DNA from: Methylocystis parvus OBBP
Lineage (GTDB): Bacteria > Pseudomonadota > Alphaproteobacteria > Rhizobiales > Beijerinckiaceae
Assembly: GCF_027571405.1 (NCBI RefSeq)
Contig: NZ_CP092968.1
Location: 620,001-684,000 of the forward strand
DNA length: 64,000 nt
Reading direction: 5' to 3'
In this document: positions 29,961 to 39,757 of the stretch, in pieces
How positions within the stretch are numbered: position 1 is the stretch's first letter
Layout of the letters: each line of letters opens with the position of its first letter
Position numbers and translations under genes: made by a program
Notes under the pieces: model-generated
Databases searched by the model: none
What the model was told of the DNA's origin: nothing
The model's input: the letters and a program-made list of their open reading frames with translations, nothing else

Positions 29961-30041
29961 GAACGCCACCTGGAACCGGCAAATGCGTAATCGAAGGGAG
30001 AGCGTCGCTCCCGTCCGACGGAAAAGCAAGCGTCGGGAAAG

Positions 30042-31940
30042 CTAATGCACGCCGCTCGGCAAAGTGGCCTTGCCGTCCAATGTGTCTCGGATCTTCCGCG
30101 CCAGTTGCGCAAGGGTGAAAGGCTTCGTCAGCAGATTGACGTTCGGATCGAGGATGCCGTCCCGCATGATCGCGTGGCTGGTATAGCCGCTGATGAACAT
30201 GACATGCAGCGAATGGCGGCGGAACACGGCTTCGCGCGCCAATCGGGCGCCGTCCATCTCCGGCATGGCGACGTCGGTTATCAGCAGAGAAATATCCGCG
30301 CGGGCGCGAATGATCTGCAAGGCGTCCTTGCCGCTCCCGGCCTCCAGCACCGTATAGCCGAGTTCGCGAACGCCCTGTGACGCGACGCGCCGCGCATCGT
30401 CGTCGTCATCGACGAGGAGAACGATTTCCTCCGGCCGCCCGCGCGGAAAATCCTCCTGGGCCGGAGCGGGCGGCGCTGGTTCGGCCGCTTCGTTTTCTTC
30501 GGCGTATCGCGGGAGATACAGCTTGATGCAGGTTCCGTGTCTGGGTTCCGAGTAAATCTTGATATGGCCGCCGGACTGGCGCACGAAGCCATGCGCCTGA
30601 GAAAGCCCGAGCCCCGTGCCTTTGCCGATCGGCTTGGTCGTGAAGAAAGGATCGAAGGCTTTTGCGACGACCTCCGGTGGCATGCCGCCTCCCGTGTCGG
30701 AGACGGAAATCAGAACATATTGTCCGGGGCGCGCCTCCGGATTATCGCAGGCGTAATCCTCGTCGAACTCCACATTCTCCGTCTCGATCGTCAACTGGCC
30801 GCCTTTCGGCATGGCGTCGCGGGCGTTGACCGCAAGATTGAGAATGGCGCTTTCGAGTTCGTTGGAGTCGACCTTTATCGGCCAGAGATCCTTTCCCAGC
30901 GCCGTGGCCAAGTGGATATGCGCGCCCAGGGTCCGATGGAGGATCGCGAACATGCCGGTCACGAGACGGTTCGCGTCGAGGGGCGTCGGATTGAGCGGCT
31001 GGATGCGCGAGAAGGCGAGCAGTCGGCGCACGAGATTGGCGGCGCGATCGGCCCCGTCCAGGGCCGAATCGATCATTTGATCGACGCCGCCTTCTTTTTT
31101 CTGGAGCTTTCGCCGCAAGATGTTCAGACTCGCGACGATGACGCCGAGCATATTGTTGAAGTCGTGGGCGATGCCGCCGGCCAGTTGCCCGAGCGCCTCG
31201 AGCTTTTGCGATTGGCGCAACTGCGCTTCCAGAGCCCCGCGTTTGGTCGACTCGGCGATGAGTTCGTTATAGGCGAGCCGAAGCGACTCGCTCGACTTGC
31301 GAAGGGCGTTGATCTGTCTTTGGGCGAGGAAGACCGCAAAAACCGCGACGCCAGTCAGGAGCACGATCATCGAGCCGATTGCGGTCTGAAGAGAATCGGT
31401 GGCCTCGGATAGACGCGCGTCTCGACTGCGATAAATGGCTTCCTCGGACGCGACCATGTCGTTTATCAGCGCGTCGATCTGATCCATGAGCATCTTGCCG
31501 CGACCGCCGCGCACCAGTTCGGCGGCGTCGTCAAAACGGCCGACTTTCATCAAATCAAGTTTTTTGTCGAGCAGCTCGACCCGCTCCTTCAAAAGGGGCT
31601 GGAGCGCGGCGATTCGCTCCGCCTGCTGGGGATTGTCGGAAACGAGAGCTTCGATTTCAGGCAGCTGCGATTCTATGCGCTTTGAAAGATCAATCCAGGG
31701 GGTGGAGAGATTTACGTCGCGGGTGATGACGTAGCCGCGTTCCTCGCTCTCGGCGCGGCGAACTTCGCTGTTGAGCCGATGCAGAGCGGTTTCGATTTCC
31801 AGAGTATGGCGTATGAGCGCGCCGCTTTCGCGGCGATGCTCTTCCGTGCGGATGGTGACGAGCCCTGCTGCCGCGAGAATCGCGAAGGCGACGATCAAGC
31901 TGACCGTCTCGAAGGACAGAAACTTTCGCGTCGCGGCCAT
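30042..31940 (-). CDS. hybrid sensor histidine kinase with CHASE3 and receiver domains
   Basis: A 632-residue membrane sensor kinase. It has two membrane helices (about 11-29 and 186-206) around a periplasmic CHASE3-type domain rich in charged helices ([11 protein letters not shown]), a HisKA domain with phospho-accepting His259 (GGIAHDFNN), an HATPase domain (N box [11 protein letters not shown]1 SDTGGGM, GTGLGL) and a C-terminal receiver with acceptor Asp556 ([13 protein letters not shown]) and Lys606. The HDFNN-type H box fits orphan hybrid kinases. No response regulator or Hpt gene lies nearby, so the signal and target are unknown. Confidence 0.92.
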   Translation of the reverse strand: MAATRKFLSFETVSLIVAFAILAAAGLVTIRTEEHRRESGALIRHTLEIETALHRLNSEVRRAESEERGYVITRDVNLSTPWIDLSKRIESQLPEIEALVSDNPQQAERIAALQPLLKERVELLDKKLDLMKVGRFDDAAELVRGGRGKMLMDQIDALINDMVASEEAIYRSRDARLSEATDSLQTAIGSMIVLLTGVAVFAVFLAQRQINALRKSSESLRLAYNELIAESTKRGALEAQLRQSQKLEALGQLAGGIAHDFNNMLGVIVASLNILRRKLQKKEGGVDQMIDSALDGADRAANLVRRLLAFSRIQPLNPTPLDANRLVTGMFAILHRTLGAHIHLATALGKDLWPIKVDSNELESAILNLAVNARDAMPKGGQLTIETENVEFDEDYACDNPEARPGQYVLISVSDTGGGMPPEVVAKAFDPFFTTKPIGKGTGLGLSQAHGFVRQSGGHIKIYSEPRHGTCIKLYLPRYAEENEAAEPAPPAPAQEDFPRGRPEEIVLLVDDDDDARRVASQGVRELGYTVLEAGSGKDALQIIRARADISLLITDVAMPEMDGARLAREAVFRRHSLHVMFISGYTSHAIMRDGILDPNVNLLTKPFTLAQLARKIRDTLDGKATLPSGVH

Positions 31941-32068
31941 GCGCCGTCCGTAGCAAACCGATCAGGCGAATTTATGCATTTGCTTGACGCATGCCAGCGT
32001 CGCAGGCCCCTCAAAGCAGTCATCGTCGGGCTGCGGCGCCGGCGTCGTCCTTCGCCGGGATTTGAGGG

Positions 32069-33907
32069 TCACCCTTTGGGGATCTCACGCACGGCGCCGC
32101 GCGCCGCGCTTGTCGTCATGGCCGCGTAAGCGCGTAACGCCGTCGAAACCTTCCGGTGGCGCGGGCCTGCCGGCTCGAATCCCTTGGAGGCTTGAACCGC
32201 GCGGCGCGCGGAAAGTTCCGTCTCAGCAACGGAAAGCATAATTTTTCTATTGGGGATGTCGATTTCGATGCGGTCGCCGTCCTGGACGAGCGCAATGACT
32301 CCGCCCTCGGCCGCCTCCGGCGAGACATGGCCAATGGAAAGACCCGACGTGCCGCCCGAGAAGCGCCCGTCGGTGATCAGCGCGCAAGCCTTTCCGAGGC
32401 CCTTCGACTTCAGATAGCTCGTCGGATACAGCATCTCCTGCATGCCGGGGCCGCCCCGCGGACCCTCGTAGCGGATGACGACGACGTCGCCCGCCTGAAC
32501 CGCGCCCGCGAGGATGCCCGAGACCGCCGCGTCCTGGCTCTCGAAGACGCGGGCGGGGCCGGAAAATTTCAGGATCGATTCATCAACGCCGGCCGTCTTC
32601 ACGATGCAGCCGTCCTCCGCGAGATTGCCGAAGAGCACGGCGAGGCCGCCATCCTTGGAGAAGGCGTGGGCGGCGTCGCGGATGGCCCCCTTTGCGCGGT
32701 CGGCGTCGAGCGACTCGTAACGGCGGTCCTGGCTGAAAGCCTCCTGCGTCGGCACGCCGCCGGGCGCGGCCATGAAGAAGGCCTTGGCGGTCTCGCTCGT
32801 CGTCACGCCGACATCCCAGCGCGAGATGGCGTCGGCCAGCGTCGCGCTGTGGACCGTCGGGCGGTCGCCATGCAGCAGGCCGGCGCGGTGCAGCTCGCCG
32901 AGAATGGCGATGACGCCGCCCGCCCGATGCACATCCTCCATGTGGACGTCCGGCACGGAAGGAGCGACCTTGCAGAGCACGGGCACGCGGCGCGACATCC
33001 GGTCGATGTCGGCCATGGTGAAGCTCACCTCGGCCTCATAGGCGGCGGCGAGAAGATGTAGGACGGTATTGGTCGAGCCGCCCATGGCGATATCGAGCGC
33101 GATGGCGTTCTCGAACGCCTCGAAGGTCGCGATGGCGCGCGGCAGGACGCTCTCGTCGTCCTGCTCGTAATAGCGGCGGGCGAGATCGACGATGAGATGG
33201 CCCGCCTCGACGAAGAGGCGCCTGCGGTCGGCATGGGTCGCGACGATCGTGCCGTTGCCGGGCAGGGACAGACCAAGCGCCTCGGTGAGGCAGTTCATGC
33301 TGTTCGCGGTGAACATGCCGGAGCAGGAGCCGCAGGTCGGGCAGGCGGAGCGCTCGATGGCTTTCACGTCGCTCTCGGCGACCTTTTCGTCGGCCCCGGC
33401 GATGATGGCGTCAACGAGGTCGAGCGCATGCTCCTTGCCGGCGAGCACGACCTTGCCGGCCTCCATGGGGCCGCCGGAGACGAAGACCGCGGGGATGTTG
33501 AGGCGCAGCGCGGCCATCAGCATGCCGGGCGTGATCTTGTCGCAATTGGAGATGCAGACCATCGCGTCGGCGCAATGGGCGTTGACCATATATTCCACGC
33601 TGTCCGCGATGATCTCGCGCGAGGGCAGGGAGTAGAGCATCCCGTCATGGCCCATGGCGATACCGTCATCGACCGCGATGGTGTTGAATTCCTTGGCGAC
33701 GCCGCCCGCCTTTTCGATCTCGCGGGCGACGAGCTGGCCGAGGTCCTTCAGATGCACATGGCCGGGGACGAATTGCGTGAAGCTGTTGACGACCGCGATG
33801 ATCGGCTTGCCGAAATCCTCGTCCTTCATGCCCGTCGCGCGCCAGAGGCCGCGCGCGCCCGCCATATTGCGGCCGTGGGTGGTTGTCCGGGAACGATAAG
33901 CAGGCAT
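32069..33907 (-). CDS. ilvD: dihydroxy-acid dehydratase
   Basis: Fe-S enzyme of valine, leucine and isoleucine synthesis that dehydrates 2,3-dihydroxy-isovalerate and -methylvalerate. Length is 612. Cluster ligand regions [12 protein letters not shown] (Cys122) and [16 protein letters not shown] (Cys195) are intact, with the metal-binding Asp pair near 80 and the C-terminal [23 protein letters not shown] block. It starts [26 protein letters not shown], as in alphaproteobacterial orthologues. Single gene. The 266 bases upstream (33908-34173) contain no gene I can support. Confidence 0.97.
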   Translation of the reverse strand: MPAYRSRTTTHGRNMAGARGLWRATGMKDEDFGKPIIAVVNSFTQFVPGHVHLKDLGQLVAREIEKAGGVAKEFNTIAVDDGIAMGHDGMLYSLPSREIIADSVEYMVNAHCADAMVCISNCDKITPGMLMAALRLNIPAVFVSGGPMEAGKVVLAGKEHALDLVDAIIAGADEKVAESDVKAIERSACPTCGSCSGMFTANSMNCLTEALGLSLPGNGTIVATHADRRRLFVEAGHLIVDLARRYYEQDDESVLPRAIATFEAFENAIALDIAMGGSTNTVLHLLAAAYEAEVSFTMADIDRMSRRVPVLCKVAPSVPDVHMEDVHRAGGVIAILGELHRAGLLHGDRPTVHSATLADAISRWDVGVTTSETAKAFFMAAPGGVPTQEAFSQDRRYESLDADRAKGAIRDAAHAFSKDGGLAVLFGNLAEDGCIVKTAGVDESILKFSGPARVFESQDAAVSGILAGAVQAGDVVVIRYEGPRGGPGMQEMLYPTSYLKSKGLGKACALITDGRFSGGTSGLSIGHVSPEAAEGGVIALVQDGDRIEIDIPNRKIMLSVAETELSARRAVQASKGFEPAGPRHRKVSTALRAYAAMTTSAARGAVREIPKG

Positions 33908-34173
33908 GGCGACGGCTTTCTACGCAGCGAGGAAGTTGATCAGGCGATAGCCCAGGCGGCGCGCCCCCGCAACAGCCCGGGCGCCTCTGTCTGATTGTAT
34001 CATAAATCGGGAACCCCGAGGCGTTTCGCACATGGGCGCCAGCTTCCATGTGGCCTCCTTCTTAAAATCCGCCACCCTCGAAACCGTGTCCGCGCGCGCC
34101 AAAGAGAGCGCCGAAGCGCGACCCGCCGGGGATCGAACCGCCGCTATCTTCGCTTTATCCGGAAGGCTGAGCC

Positions 34174-35112
34174 TTACTGATAAAAGCGGAATTGCCGTCG
34201 GCCGAAATGACCCGCATCGCGGAACGCGGGCGGCGGCGCGAGCGCGATCTCGTCGCTGCTTTCGAGAGTCAGATAGACGACGCCCGCCGGATCGGCTTCG
34301 GTCGGCTCTTCATGGCGCACGCGGATGACTTCGTTTTCCTCCACGCCGAAGACGTCGCCATCGGGGAGAAGCCCGCCTTTGCGGGCGCGCGTCAGATCGA
34401 CGAAGGCGCAGATCCGCTCATAGATCCAGCGGTACGACGCAGGCGTTTCGTTGAAGATCACCGAGCTGTTGATGAGGTGCTCGGCGCCGACGCCGCGCGC
34501 GCCGATGGCGCGCTTCTCGCCGACGATTTTGTTGCTGGAAAAGAAGTGCGGATGGACGAAGAGCGGCGTCGGCAGCGGAGCCAGTTCAGCGAGGGCCTTG
34601 AAATGCCCCGGCCGCAGGATTTGGTCCGACTGGCGCCAGTGGATCGCGGAGGGCTCCGCCCGCTCGCAAAGCAAATGCGCCAGCAATTTGCAGATTTCGA
34701 GCTTCCGATCGAAAATTTCGCGCGACTGCGCCGACTCTCTTAGCCCCGCTGCGGGGCGTCGGCCTGTTTCATCCGAGAGCGGGTCGTTTGAGACGGTGAT
34801 CGAGACGTTTGACCTGTGCCGCGCGACAGTCGCCTCGGCGGCCTCGAAGGTCATGCGCGTATAGGGCGACGCAAGGCTGGCGGCGAAACCCGCCGGGCTC
34901 AGCGGCCGCGCATTCTTCGAAATGAGGACAAGGAGGTCCGAGCCGACGAAAGTGGTCGAGTCCTCGGTCGAGAAGGCCGCGTAGCGGAACGGCTCCAGGC
35001 CGCCGCGAAAGGCCGCGTTGAGACGGTCGAGAAGGTCAGGGAAAGGGACGTCGGGGCAGGGGCCGGGGTAAAGGAGGGCGGCTTCGACTTCGTTCGGCGC
35101 AAATTTCAGCAT
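34174..35112 (-). CDS. hypothetical protein, possibly DUF4261-like
   Basis: A 312-residue cytoplasmic-type protein with no signal or membrane segment. It shows LLYPGPCPDVPFPDLLDRLNAAF near the start, IHWRQSDQILRPGHFKAL in the middle and a C-terminal LTLESSDEIALAPPP. The AIHW plus S-DQ-L pattern recalls DUF4261 proteins, but I am not sure. It lies 171 bases downstream of the acyl-carrier-like gene on the same strand, separated by a terminator, so a shared role is not implied. Confidence 0.6.
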   Translation of the reverse strand: MLKFAPNEVEAALLYPGPCPDVPFPDLLDRLNAAFRGGLEPFRYAAFSTEDSTTFVGSDLLVLISKNARPLSPAGFAASLASPYTRMTFEAAEATVARHRSNVSITVSNDPLSDETGRRPAAGLRESAQSREIFDRKLEICKLLAHLLCERAEPSAIHWRQSDQILRPGHFKALAELAPLPTPLFVHPHFFSSNKIVGEKRAIGARGVGAEHLINSSVIFNETPASYRWIYERICAFVDLTRARKGGLLPDGDVFGVEENEVIRVRHEEPTEADPAGVVYLTLESSDEIALAPPPAFRDAGHFGRRQFRFYQ

Positions 35113-35199
35113 CGAATCCTCCCATCAGGGCTCAGGAAAAGATGCCGCGCGGAAGCTAACGCTTCGCGGAGAAACGTGCTTAACGAATGTAAACGCTGA

Positions 35200-35255
35200 A
35201 AAACTCAAGCCCGAAAGCGCGTTGCGGCAGGAACCGGGCCGCATGCTTTCGGGCT
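35200..35255 (-). terminator. strong terminator after the acyl-carrier-like gene
   Basis: A 12-bp perfect outer stem (AAGCCCGAAAGC 35206-35217 with GCTTTCGGGCTT 35244-35255) encloses a second stem (TGCGGC 35222-35227 with GCCGCA 35237-35242). On the minus-strand transcript it is followed by GAGTTTTTC. It terminates the gene ending at 35284. Confidence 0.65.
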
Positions 35256-35283
35256 TTGGGAAAAGCGGCGATGCGCTAGAAAA

Positions 35284-35544
35284 TCACGCGGCCTGGCGAG
35301 CGTCGGCGACGGACTTGAGTTCGGTCAGACAGCCGACGATGGCGTCGATCGAGGAGAAGCTCTGCCGGCGGAGCATGTTAACGGGGAATTCGACGTCGAA
35401 GGCTTCTTCGAGGGCGAGCATGGTGCGGATCGCCGCGAACGGGGTGAGGCCTGCCTGATAAAGGTCCGCATTATTGGGCAGATTCTCGATGGGCGTATGC
35501 AAGCGGCCGTTTTCTTGTAGAAGACGGCGAATGGTCTCGATCAT
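35284..35544 (-). CDS. acyl carrier protein-like protein lacking the modified serine
   Basis: An 86-residue protein with the PP-binding fold: MIETIRRLLQENGRL, DLYQAGLTPFAAIRTMLALEEAFDVEFP, then a helix ending SSIDAIVGCL. The acidic helix II (MLALEEAFDVEFP) is typical of carrier proteins and of a rhizobial ACP branch. At the position of the E. coli ACP serine that receives 4'-phosphopantetheine (S36) this protein has Pro35, so it probably cannot carry acyl groups the usual way. ATG 35544 is preceded by GGAG; the frame continues upstream to 35628 without support. No synthase or acyltransferase gene is close by. Confidence 0.75.
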   Translation of the reverse strand: MIETIRRLLQENGRLHTPIENLPNNADLYQAGLTPFAAIRTMLALEEAFDVEFPVNMLRRQSFSSIDAIVGCLTELKSVADARQAA

Positions 35545-35786
35545 GGCTTCAACTCCAAAGGCGCGCGCTTGGCTTTGGCGCGGGCCGCAGGCTTCGTTTG
35601 AAGTGATGTTCGCGATTGTGGCGGGCAATCGTGAACATCATGGAAAGAACTTGGGGCGCCCTCCCTGAACCGAAAATGAATTGGAGGAAAATTCGACAGA
35701 AATTCCCATATGGTTAGGTTAATCTACGGTTAACTTTGGACGAGGCGAGCTTGGCGGCCCGACGCCCCTTGCTCTAGGATGGCCGG

Positions 35787-36557
35787 ATGAGAAAATTCGC
35801 CCTTCTCGTATCTTCGTTCGTCCTCTCCTTCGGGCTCTCTGCGGCGAGGGCGCAAGACGATTCGTCCCCGTCGCCCGGCCCGCCGACGCTGGGGGACGAT
35901 CAGGGCGGGAATTTCCTGTTCATCCCCGGCATCGGCAAGATTCCGCTGCCGCCCGGGGCCCGAGGCTACGGCCCGGGCAATCCCGCCGATCCGCAGGAGA
36001 GCCTCGCGCCCAAACCGCTCGGTCCAAAGGCGGCCGCGCCGCGCCCCGAACCGCCGAAATCGCCCGAGGAGCGCCAGGCCATGGAGCTGGAGCGGCTTCT
36101 CGGCCGCATGGCCAATGCGGAGGACGAGCGAGAGTCGCAGGCGGCGGGAGCCGCCATTCTTCGCCGCTGGTCTCAATCCGGCTCGGATACGATCGATCTG
36201 TTGGCGGCCCGGGCGCTGGCCGCCGAGGTCGCGGGCGCGCCTTCGCTTGCGAAAGCGTTGCTGGACTACATTGTCGCCCTATCTCCCCAGTGGCCGGAGG
36301 GCTTTGTGCGACGCGCGCGCGTGATGGCGTCGGAAGGCGACGTCGCCGGCGCGCTGGCGGATCTCGAGACGGCCGCGCGGCTGGAGCCGAAGCGCTTCGA
36401 CGCTTTGGAGGCGATTGGCGCGCTCGCCGAAAAGGCCGGGGAAAAGAAACGGGCGCTCGCCGCTTATCGCAAGGCGCTCGAAATCGAGCCTCGCAACGAG
36501 TCGGTTCATAAAAACGAGGAGCGGCTTCACATAGAAGTCGAAGGGCGCGACATCTAG
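35787..36557 (+). CDS. exported tetratricopeptide-repeat protein
   Basis: A 256-residue protein with a signal peptide (about 1-22), a Pro/Gly-rich linker (about 23-95) and a C-terminal TPR region (about 105-250) with at least two clear repeats ([22 protein letters not shown], then [34 protein letters not shown] and [28 protein letters not shown]). TPRs mediate protein contacts; the location is probably periplasmic. It belongs to a type common in Hyphomicrobiales. It is followed by a nitroreductase gene after 28 bases, likely co-transcribed. Confidence 0.82.
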   Translation: MRKFALLVSSFVLSFGLSAARAQDDSSPSPGPPTLGDDQGGNFLFIPGIGKIPLPPGARGYGPGNPADPQESLAPKPLGPKAAAPRPEPPKSPEERQAMELERLLGRMANAEDERESQAAGAAILRRWSQSGSDTIDLLAARALAAEVAGAPSLAKALLDYIVALSPQWPEGFVRRARVMASEGDVAGALADLETAARLEPKRFDALEAIGALAEKAGEKKRALAAYRKALEIEPRNESVHKNEERLHIEVEGRDI

Positions 36558-36585
36558 CTTTCCGCAACAGCCGAAGGAGAAGATT

Positions 36586-37182
36586 GTGACCGACGCGAAA
36601 CACCTCACGCCGGACGTTATGGAGCAACTCTTCACCGCCGCTCGGACCCATAATGGTTGGCTGGACAAAGAGGTGCCGGACTCGCTTCTCGAGCTCGCGC
36701 TCGATTACGCGAAATGGGGGCCGACAAGCGCCAATTGCTCGCCGTTGCGCGTCGTCTTTGTGCGCTCGAACGAAGCGAAGGCGCGCCTCGGCCCCGCTAT
36801 GTCCCCGGGCAATCACGATAAGACCATGGCGGCTCCCGCGACCGCCATTATCGGCTACGATCTCGACTTTCACGAGCATTTGCCGGTTCTCTATCCGGCT
36901 GCCGACGCGAAGTCCTGGTTCGCCGGCAATGACGCGCTGATCGAGGAGACGGCGTTCCGCAACGGCACGCTGCAGGCGGGCTATTTCATCCTGTCCCTGC
37001 GCGCGGTAGGCCTCGACGTCGGGCCGATGAGCGGGTTCGACAAGGCGAAGGTCGACGCGGAATTTTTCGTGGGGACCAAAATACGGTCGAATTTCCTGAT
37101 CAATATCGGCTATGGCGACTCCTCGAAGCTTTATCCGCGCGGGCCGCGCTTCGCCTTCGAAGACATGGCCAGGATCATTTGA
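36586..37182 (+). CDS. nitroreductase family protein, RutE/HadB-like
   Basis: FMN-dependent reductase of 198 residues, close to the malonic semialdehyde reductase RutE/HadB group. It shows [23 protein letters not shown] and, near the end, [17 protein letters not shown]. It probably starts at GTG 36586, since GAAGGAGAAG lies 5 bases upstream. RutE acts in pyrimidine use, but no rut genes are present here, so a general aldehyde or quinone reductase role is possible. It is followed by a DoxX gene. Confidence 0.9.
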   Translation: MTDAKHLTPDVMEQLFTAARTHNGWLDKEVPDSLLELALDYAKWGPTSANCSPLRVVFVRSNEAKARLGPAMSPGNHDKTMAAPATAIIGYDLDFHEHLPVLYPAADAKSWFAGNDALIEETAFRNGTLQAGYFILSLRAVGLDVGPMSGFDKAKVDAEFFVGTKIRSNFLINIGYGDSSKLYPRGPRFAFEDMARII

Positions 37183-37190
37183 GGGCGAAG

Positions 37191-37574
37191 ATGACGCTTC
37201 GAATCATCCCCGAACGTTATTCGCCGCATGTGCAGGGATTGCTGCGCATCGCGACGGCGCTGCTGTTTTTGCAGCACGGAACGGCGAAGCTTTTTGGTTT
37301 TCCGCATGTGTTCGACAATGTGAGGCTCATGTCGCTGATGGGCGCGGCCGGCGTGCTGGAGTTGGTCGGCGGCGCGCTGTTGCTCGTGGGTCTTTTCACG
37401 AGGCCGGTCGCGTTTCTGCTGTCGGGCGAGATGGCGGTCGCATATTTCTTTTTCCACGCGCAGGAGGCTCTCTGGCCGATCCTCAACAAGGGCGAACTCG
37501 CGGCGCTTTATTGTTTCGTCTTTTTGTTCTTCTCGGCCGCGGGACCCGGGAAATTCGCGTTGGATCGGCAATAG
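37191..37574 (+). CDS. DoxX family membrane protein
   Basis: A 127-residue integral membrane protein with four membrane segments. It has LLRIATALLFLQHGTAKLFGFP and the MGAAGVLELVGGALLLVGLFTRPVAFLL block diagnostic of DoxX/DUF1622-related families. The start ATG 37191 has GAGGGCGAAG before it; a TTG at 37179 is the alternative. DoxX proteins have been linked to thiol or quinone redox. It follows the nitroreductase by 8 bases, suggesting a redox pair. Confidence 0.88.
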   Translation: MTLRIIPERYSPHVQGLLRIATALLFLQHGTAKLFGFPHVFDNVRLMSLMGAAGVLELVGGALLLVGLFTRPVAFLLSGEMAVAYFFFHAQEALWPILNKGELAALYCFVFLFFSAAGPGKFALDRQ

Positions 37575-37671
37575 CGCGCCTTTGTGCGCCGCACGCTGGA
37601 ACGGGAGGCGCAAACGCAAGCGCGGCCAAATCTATTGACAAGAGGGGCGAGCGACCTATTCCCTTGCTGAC

Positions 37672-38280
37672 ATGACCGAGACGGCAGTCACGACCAAGCG
37701 CCGATCACATGTATGGGCGCTACCCAATGTCCTCACCTACGGACGCTGCGTCGCGGTGCCCGTCGTGGCGGGGCTGCTGCTCGCGCCGAACGAAGACTGG
37801 GCGCGCTGGACAGCGCTCGGCGTCTATACGGCGGCGGCCGTGACGGACTTTTTCGACGGCTATCTCGCGCGCGCATGGCATCAGCAATCGCCGATCGGCC
37901 GCATGCTGGACCCGATCGCGGACAAGCTGCTCGTCGCGGCGACGCTTCTCGTCGTCGTCGCCAACCAGACGCTCGCCGGTTGGACGATCTGGGCCGCGAT
38001 CATCATTCTCTGCCGCGAAATTCTCGTCTCGGGGCTGCGGGAATATCTCGCCGAGCTGAAAGTGCGCCTGCCGGTCTCCGCCATCGCGAAATGGAAAACG
38101 GCGTTCCAGCTTGTGGCGCTCGGCTTCTTCATCGCCGGGCCCGCGGGGGAGGCGGTTCTGCCGGGTTCGGTCACTATCGGCTCCGCCATGCTTTGGATCG
38201 CGGCAGTGCTCACTCTCTATACGGGTTTTGATTATATGCAGGCGGCGTTCGCGCATTTTGCGGAAGACGAGCGGTCATGA
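37672..38280 (+). CDS. pgsA: CDP-diacylglycerol-glycerol-3-phosphate 3-phosphatidyltransferase
   Basis: Membrane enzyme making phosphatidylglycerophosphate from CDP-diacylglycerol and glycerol 3-phosphate, the committed step to phosphatidylglycerol and cardiolipin. The CDP-alcohol phosphotransferase motif is complete: D59xxD62G, A66R67, G76, D80 and D84 (TDFFDGYLARAW...GRMLDPIAD). Length is 202 residues with about five membrane helices. It overlaps moaD by 4 bases (ATGA). Confidence 0.96.
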   Translation: MTETAVTTKRRSHVWALPNVLTYGRCVAVPVVAGLLLAPNEDWARWTALGVYTAAAVTDFFDGYLARAWHQQSPIGRMLDPIADKLLVAATLLVVVANQTLAGWTIWAAIIILCREILVSGLREYLAELKVRLPVSAIAKWKTAFQLVALGFFIAGPAGEAVLPGSVTIGSAMLWIAAVLTLYTGFDYMQAAFAHFAEDERS

Positions 38281-38528
38281 AGGCGATCTATTTCGCTTGG
38301 GTCCGCGAGCGGATCGGGCTCTCCGAGGAGGAAGTCGCGCCGCCGCGAGAGATCGAGACGGTGCGTCAACTGGTGGATTGGCTCGCGGCGCGCGGCGACG
38401 GCTACGCAGCCGCCTTCGCCAACCCGAAGACGATTCGAGCCGCGATCGACAAGGCGCATGTGGCGCCGGACGCGTCGATCGCCGGCGCGCGGGAGATCGC
38501 TTTCTTCCCGCCCATGACCGGCGGGTGA
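38277..38528 (+). CDS. moaD: molybdopterin synthase sulfur-carrier subunit
   Basis: Ubiquitin-like MoaD, 83 residues, with the double-Gly end (FFPPMTGG) that is thiocarboxylated to donate sulfur to precursor Z in molybdenum cofactor synthesis. It begins MKAIYFAWVRERIG, the usual start. It overlaps pgsA by 4 bases and moaE by 1 base (TGATG), so pgsA-moaD-moaE is one unit, an arrangement common in Hyphomicrobiales. Confidence 0.96.
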   Translation: MKAIYFAWVRERIGLSEEEVAPPREIETVRQLVDWLAARGDGYAAAFANPKTIRAAIDKAHVAPDASIAGAREIAFFPPMTGG

Positions 38529-39004
38529 TGCCGGCCGCGTCCGCAATTCCGACCGTCCGGGTCCAGGCGGAGGATTTCGATCCCGCTCGGGAAGAAGCCC
38601 TGCTGACCGCCGGCCGGCGCGATATCGGCGCCGTGGTGAGCTTTACGGGCCTCTGCCGCGACGAGGACGGGACGCTCGCCGCGCTGGAGCTCGAGCACTA
38701 TCCCGGCATGGCGGAGGAGGAGATCGGCCGCGTCGCGCATGAGGCGTTGTCGCGCTGGCCGCTCGTCGGCTTGACGGTCATTCATCGTCACGGCGCGATA
38801 CGCCCCGGCGAACGGATCGTCCTCGTCGTCGCGGCGGCCCGGCATCGTGGCGAAGCCTTCGCCGCCGCAGAATTCCTGATGGACTATCTCAAGACGCGCG
38901 CGCCCTTCTGGAAAAAAGAGCGCCGCACGGACGGAACCGATGGCGGCTGGGTCGCGGCCAAAGGAGCGGATGATGACGCGGCGGCGCGGTGGGACCGCGA
39001 TTAG
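38528..39004 (+). CDS. moaE: molybdopterin synthase catalytic subunit
   Basis: Large subunit of molybdopterin synthase, 158 residues, forming an alpha2-beta2 tetramer with MoaD. Visible are VSFTGLCRDEDG, LELEHYPGMAEEEI, IHRHGAIRPGERIV and the catalytic lysine region KTRAPFWKKE. ATG 38528 overlaps the moaD stop by one base. It closes the pgsA-moaD-moaE unit. Confidence 0.95.
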   Translation: MPAASAIPTVRVQAEDFDPAREEALLTAGRRDIGAVVSFTGLCRDEDGTLAALELEHYPGMAEEEIGRVAHEALSRWPLVGLTVIHRHGAIRPGERIVLVVAAARHRGEAFAAAEFLMDYLKTRAPFWKKERRTDGTDGGWVAAKGADDDAAARWDRD

Positions 39005-39026
39005 CGCATTCTATCGGGCGCGCCGG

Positions 39027-39593
39027 CTACATTAATTGCGACGGGGCGATCAGCGAGACGATCCAGGCGTGCAGCGCGCCCATCGCGATGGTGACAAAGA
39101 GCGCCACAAGCGTGAACACGTCGAGATTGTCCTTGGGAATCCGCATCATTCGCGTAAGGCCCAGGGAAAAGACATAGATCCCGTAGAAACCCAGCACGTC
39201 CAGAAAGCGCAGGCCGGGAACAAGACCGAAAATGGCGGCGAGCCAGGCCGGCGTATAGGAATAAGCCGCGAGCGTCAGCGCGCGCCGGTCGTCGGTCTTG
39301 CCGTCAAAATGCGGGGCCGCCATGGAAATCACGAAGGCGACGGCGAACAGGGCTGGAAAGCTCAACAGATATTCGACGATTGCGCGAAAGAGCCCCGCGA
39401 GGAAGGTCGGATGCAGGCCGCGGGAGCCAAAGAGCCACGCCCCGAGAAAACTCGCAAAAGGCGGGATCGCCGCAAGAACTGCAATATAGCTGCGATAAAG
39501 TTCGGCTATGGTCGTATCTTCGGCTTCGATGCGCTCCCATTCCTTTTGCGGCGTGAGGATGAGTCCTTTGACTCGAGAAACGAGATCGTTCAT
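39027..39593 (-). CDS. Yip1 family membrane protein
   Basis: A 188-residue membrane protein of the Yip1 (PF04893) type, common as a single copy in Hyphomicrobiales. It has a polar N-terminus (MNDLVSRVKGLILTPQKEWERI) then about five membrane segments with AAYSYTPAWLAAIFGLVPGL. Function is unknown in bacteria. It converges with moaE (22 bases) and is divergent from the next gene. Confidence 0.88.
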   Translation of the reverse strand: MNDLVSRVKGLILTPQKEWERIEAEDTTIAELYRSYIAVLAAIPPFASFLGAWLFGSRGLHPTFLAGLFRAIVEYLLSFPALFAVAFVISMAAPHFDGKTDDRRALTLAAYSYTPAWLAAIFGLVPGLRFLDVLGFYGIYVFSLGLTRMMRIPKDNLDVFTLVALFVTIAMGALHAWIVSLIAPSQLM

Positions 39594-39757
39594 GGCGTTC
39601 TCCCTCCTGGAGCGTCAGTTCCGACGTGAACTGGAGCCGGCGGCTGGCGCCTGGCACTTGGCGCTTGCCCGGCGCTTCCTTACATGCGAGGGAATGCGCA
39701 GGCCAGTTGCGGCCCCGCTTTCGAAGCCCGACGCTAACCTCTAACGCGATAGGCTGC

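Noticed and set aside
34125..34185. A tRNA-like T-loop sequence (GGTTCGATCCC on the minus strand) upstream of ilvD
   Set aside because: The T stem pairs at only two positions by eye and no D or anticodon arm follows, so it is not a tRNA or a recognisable remnant.
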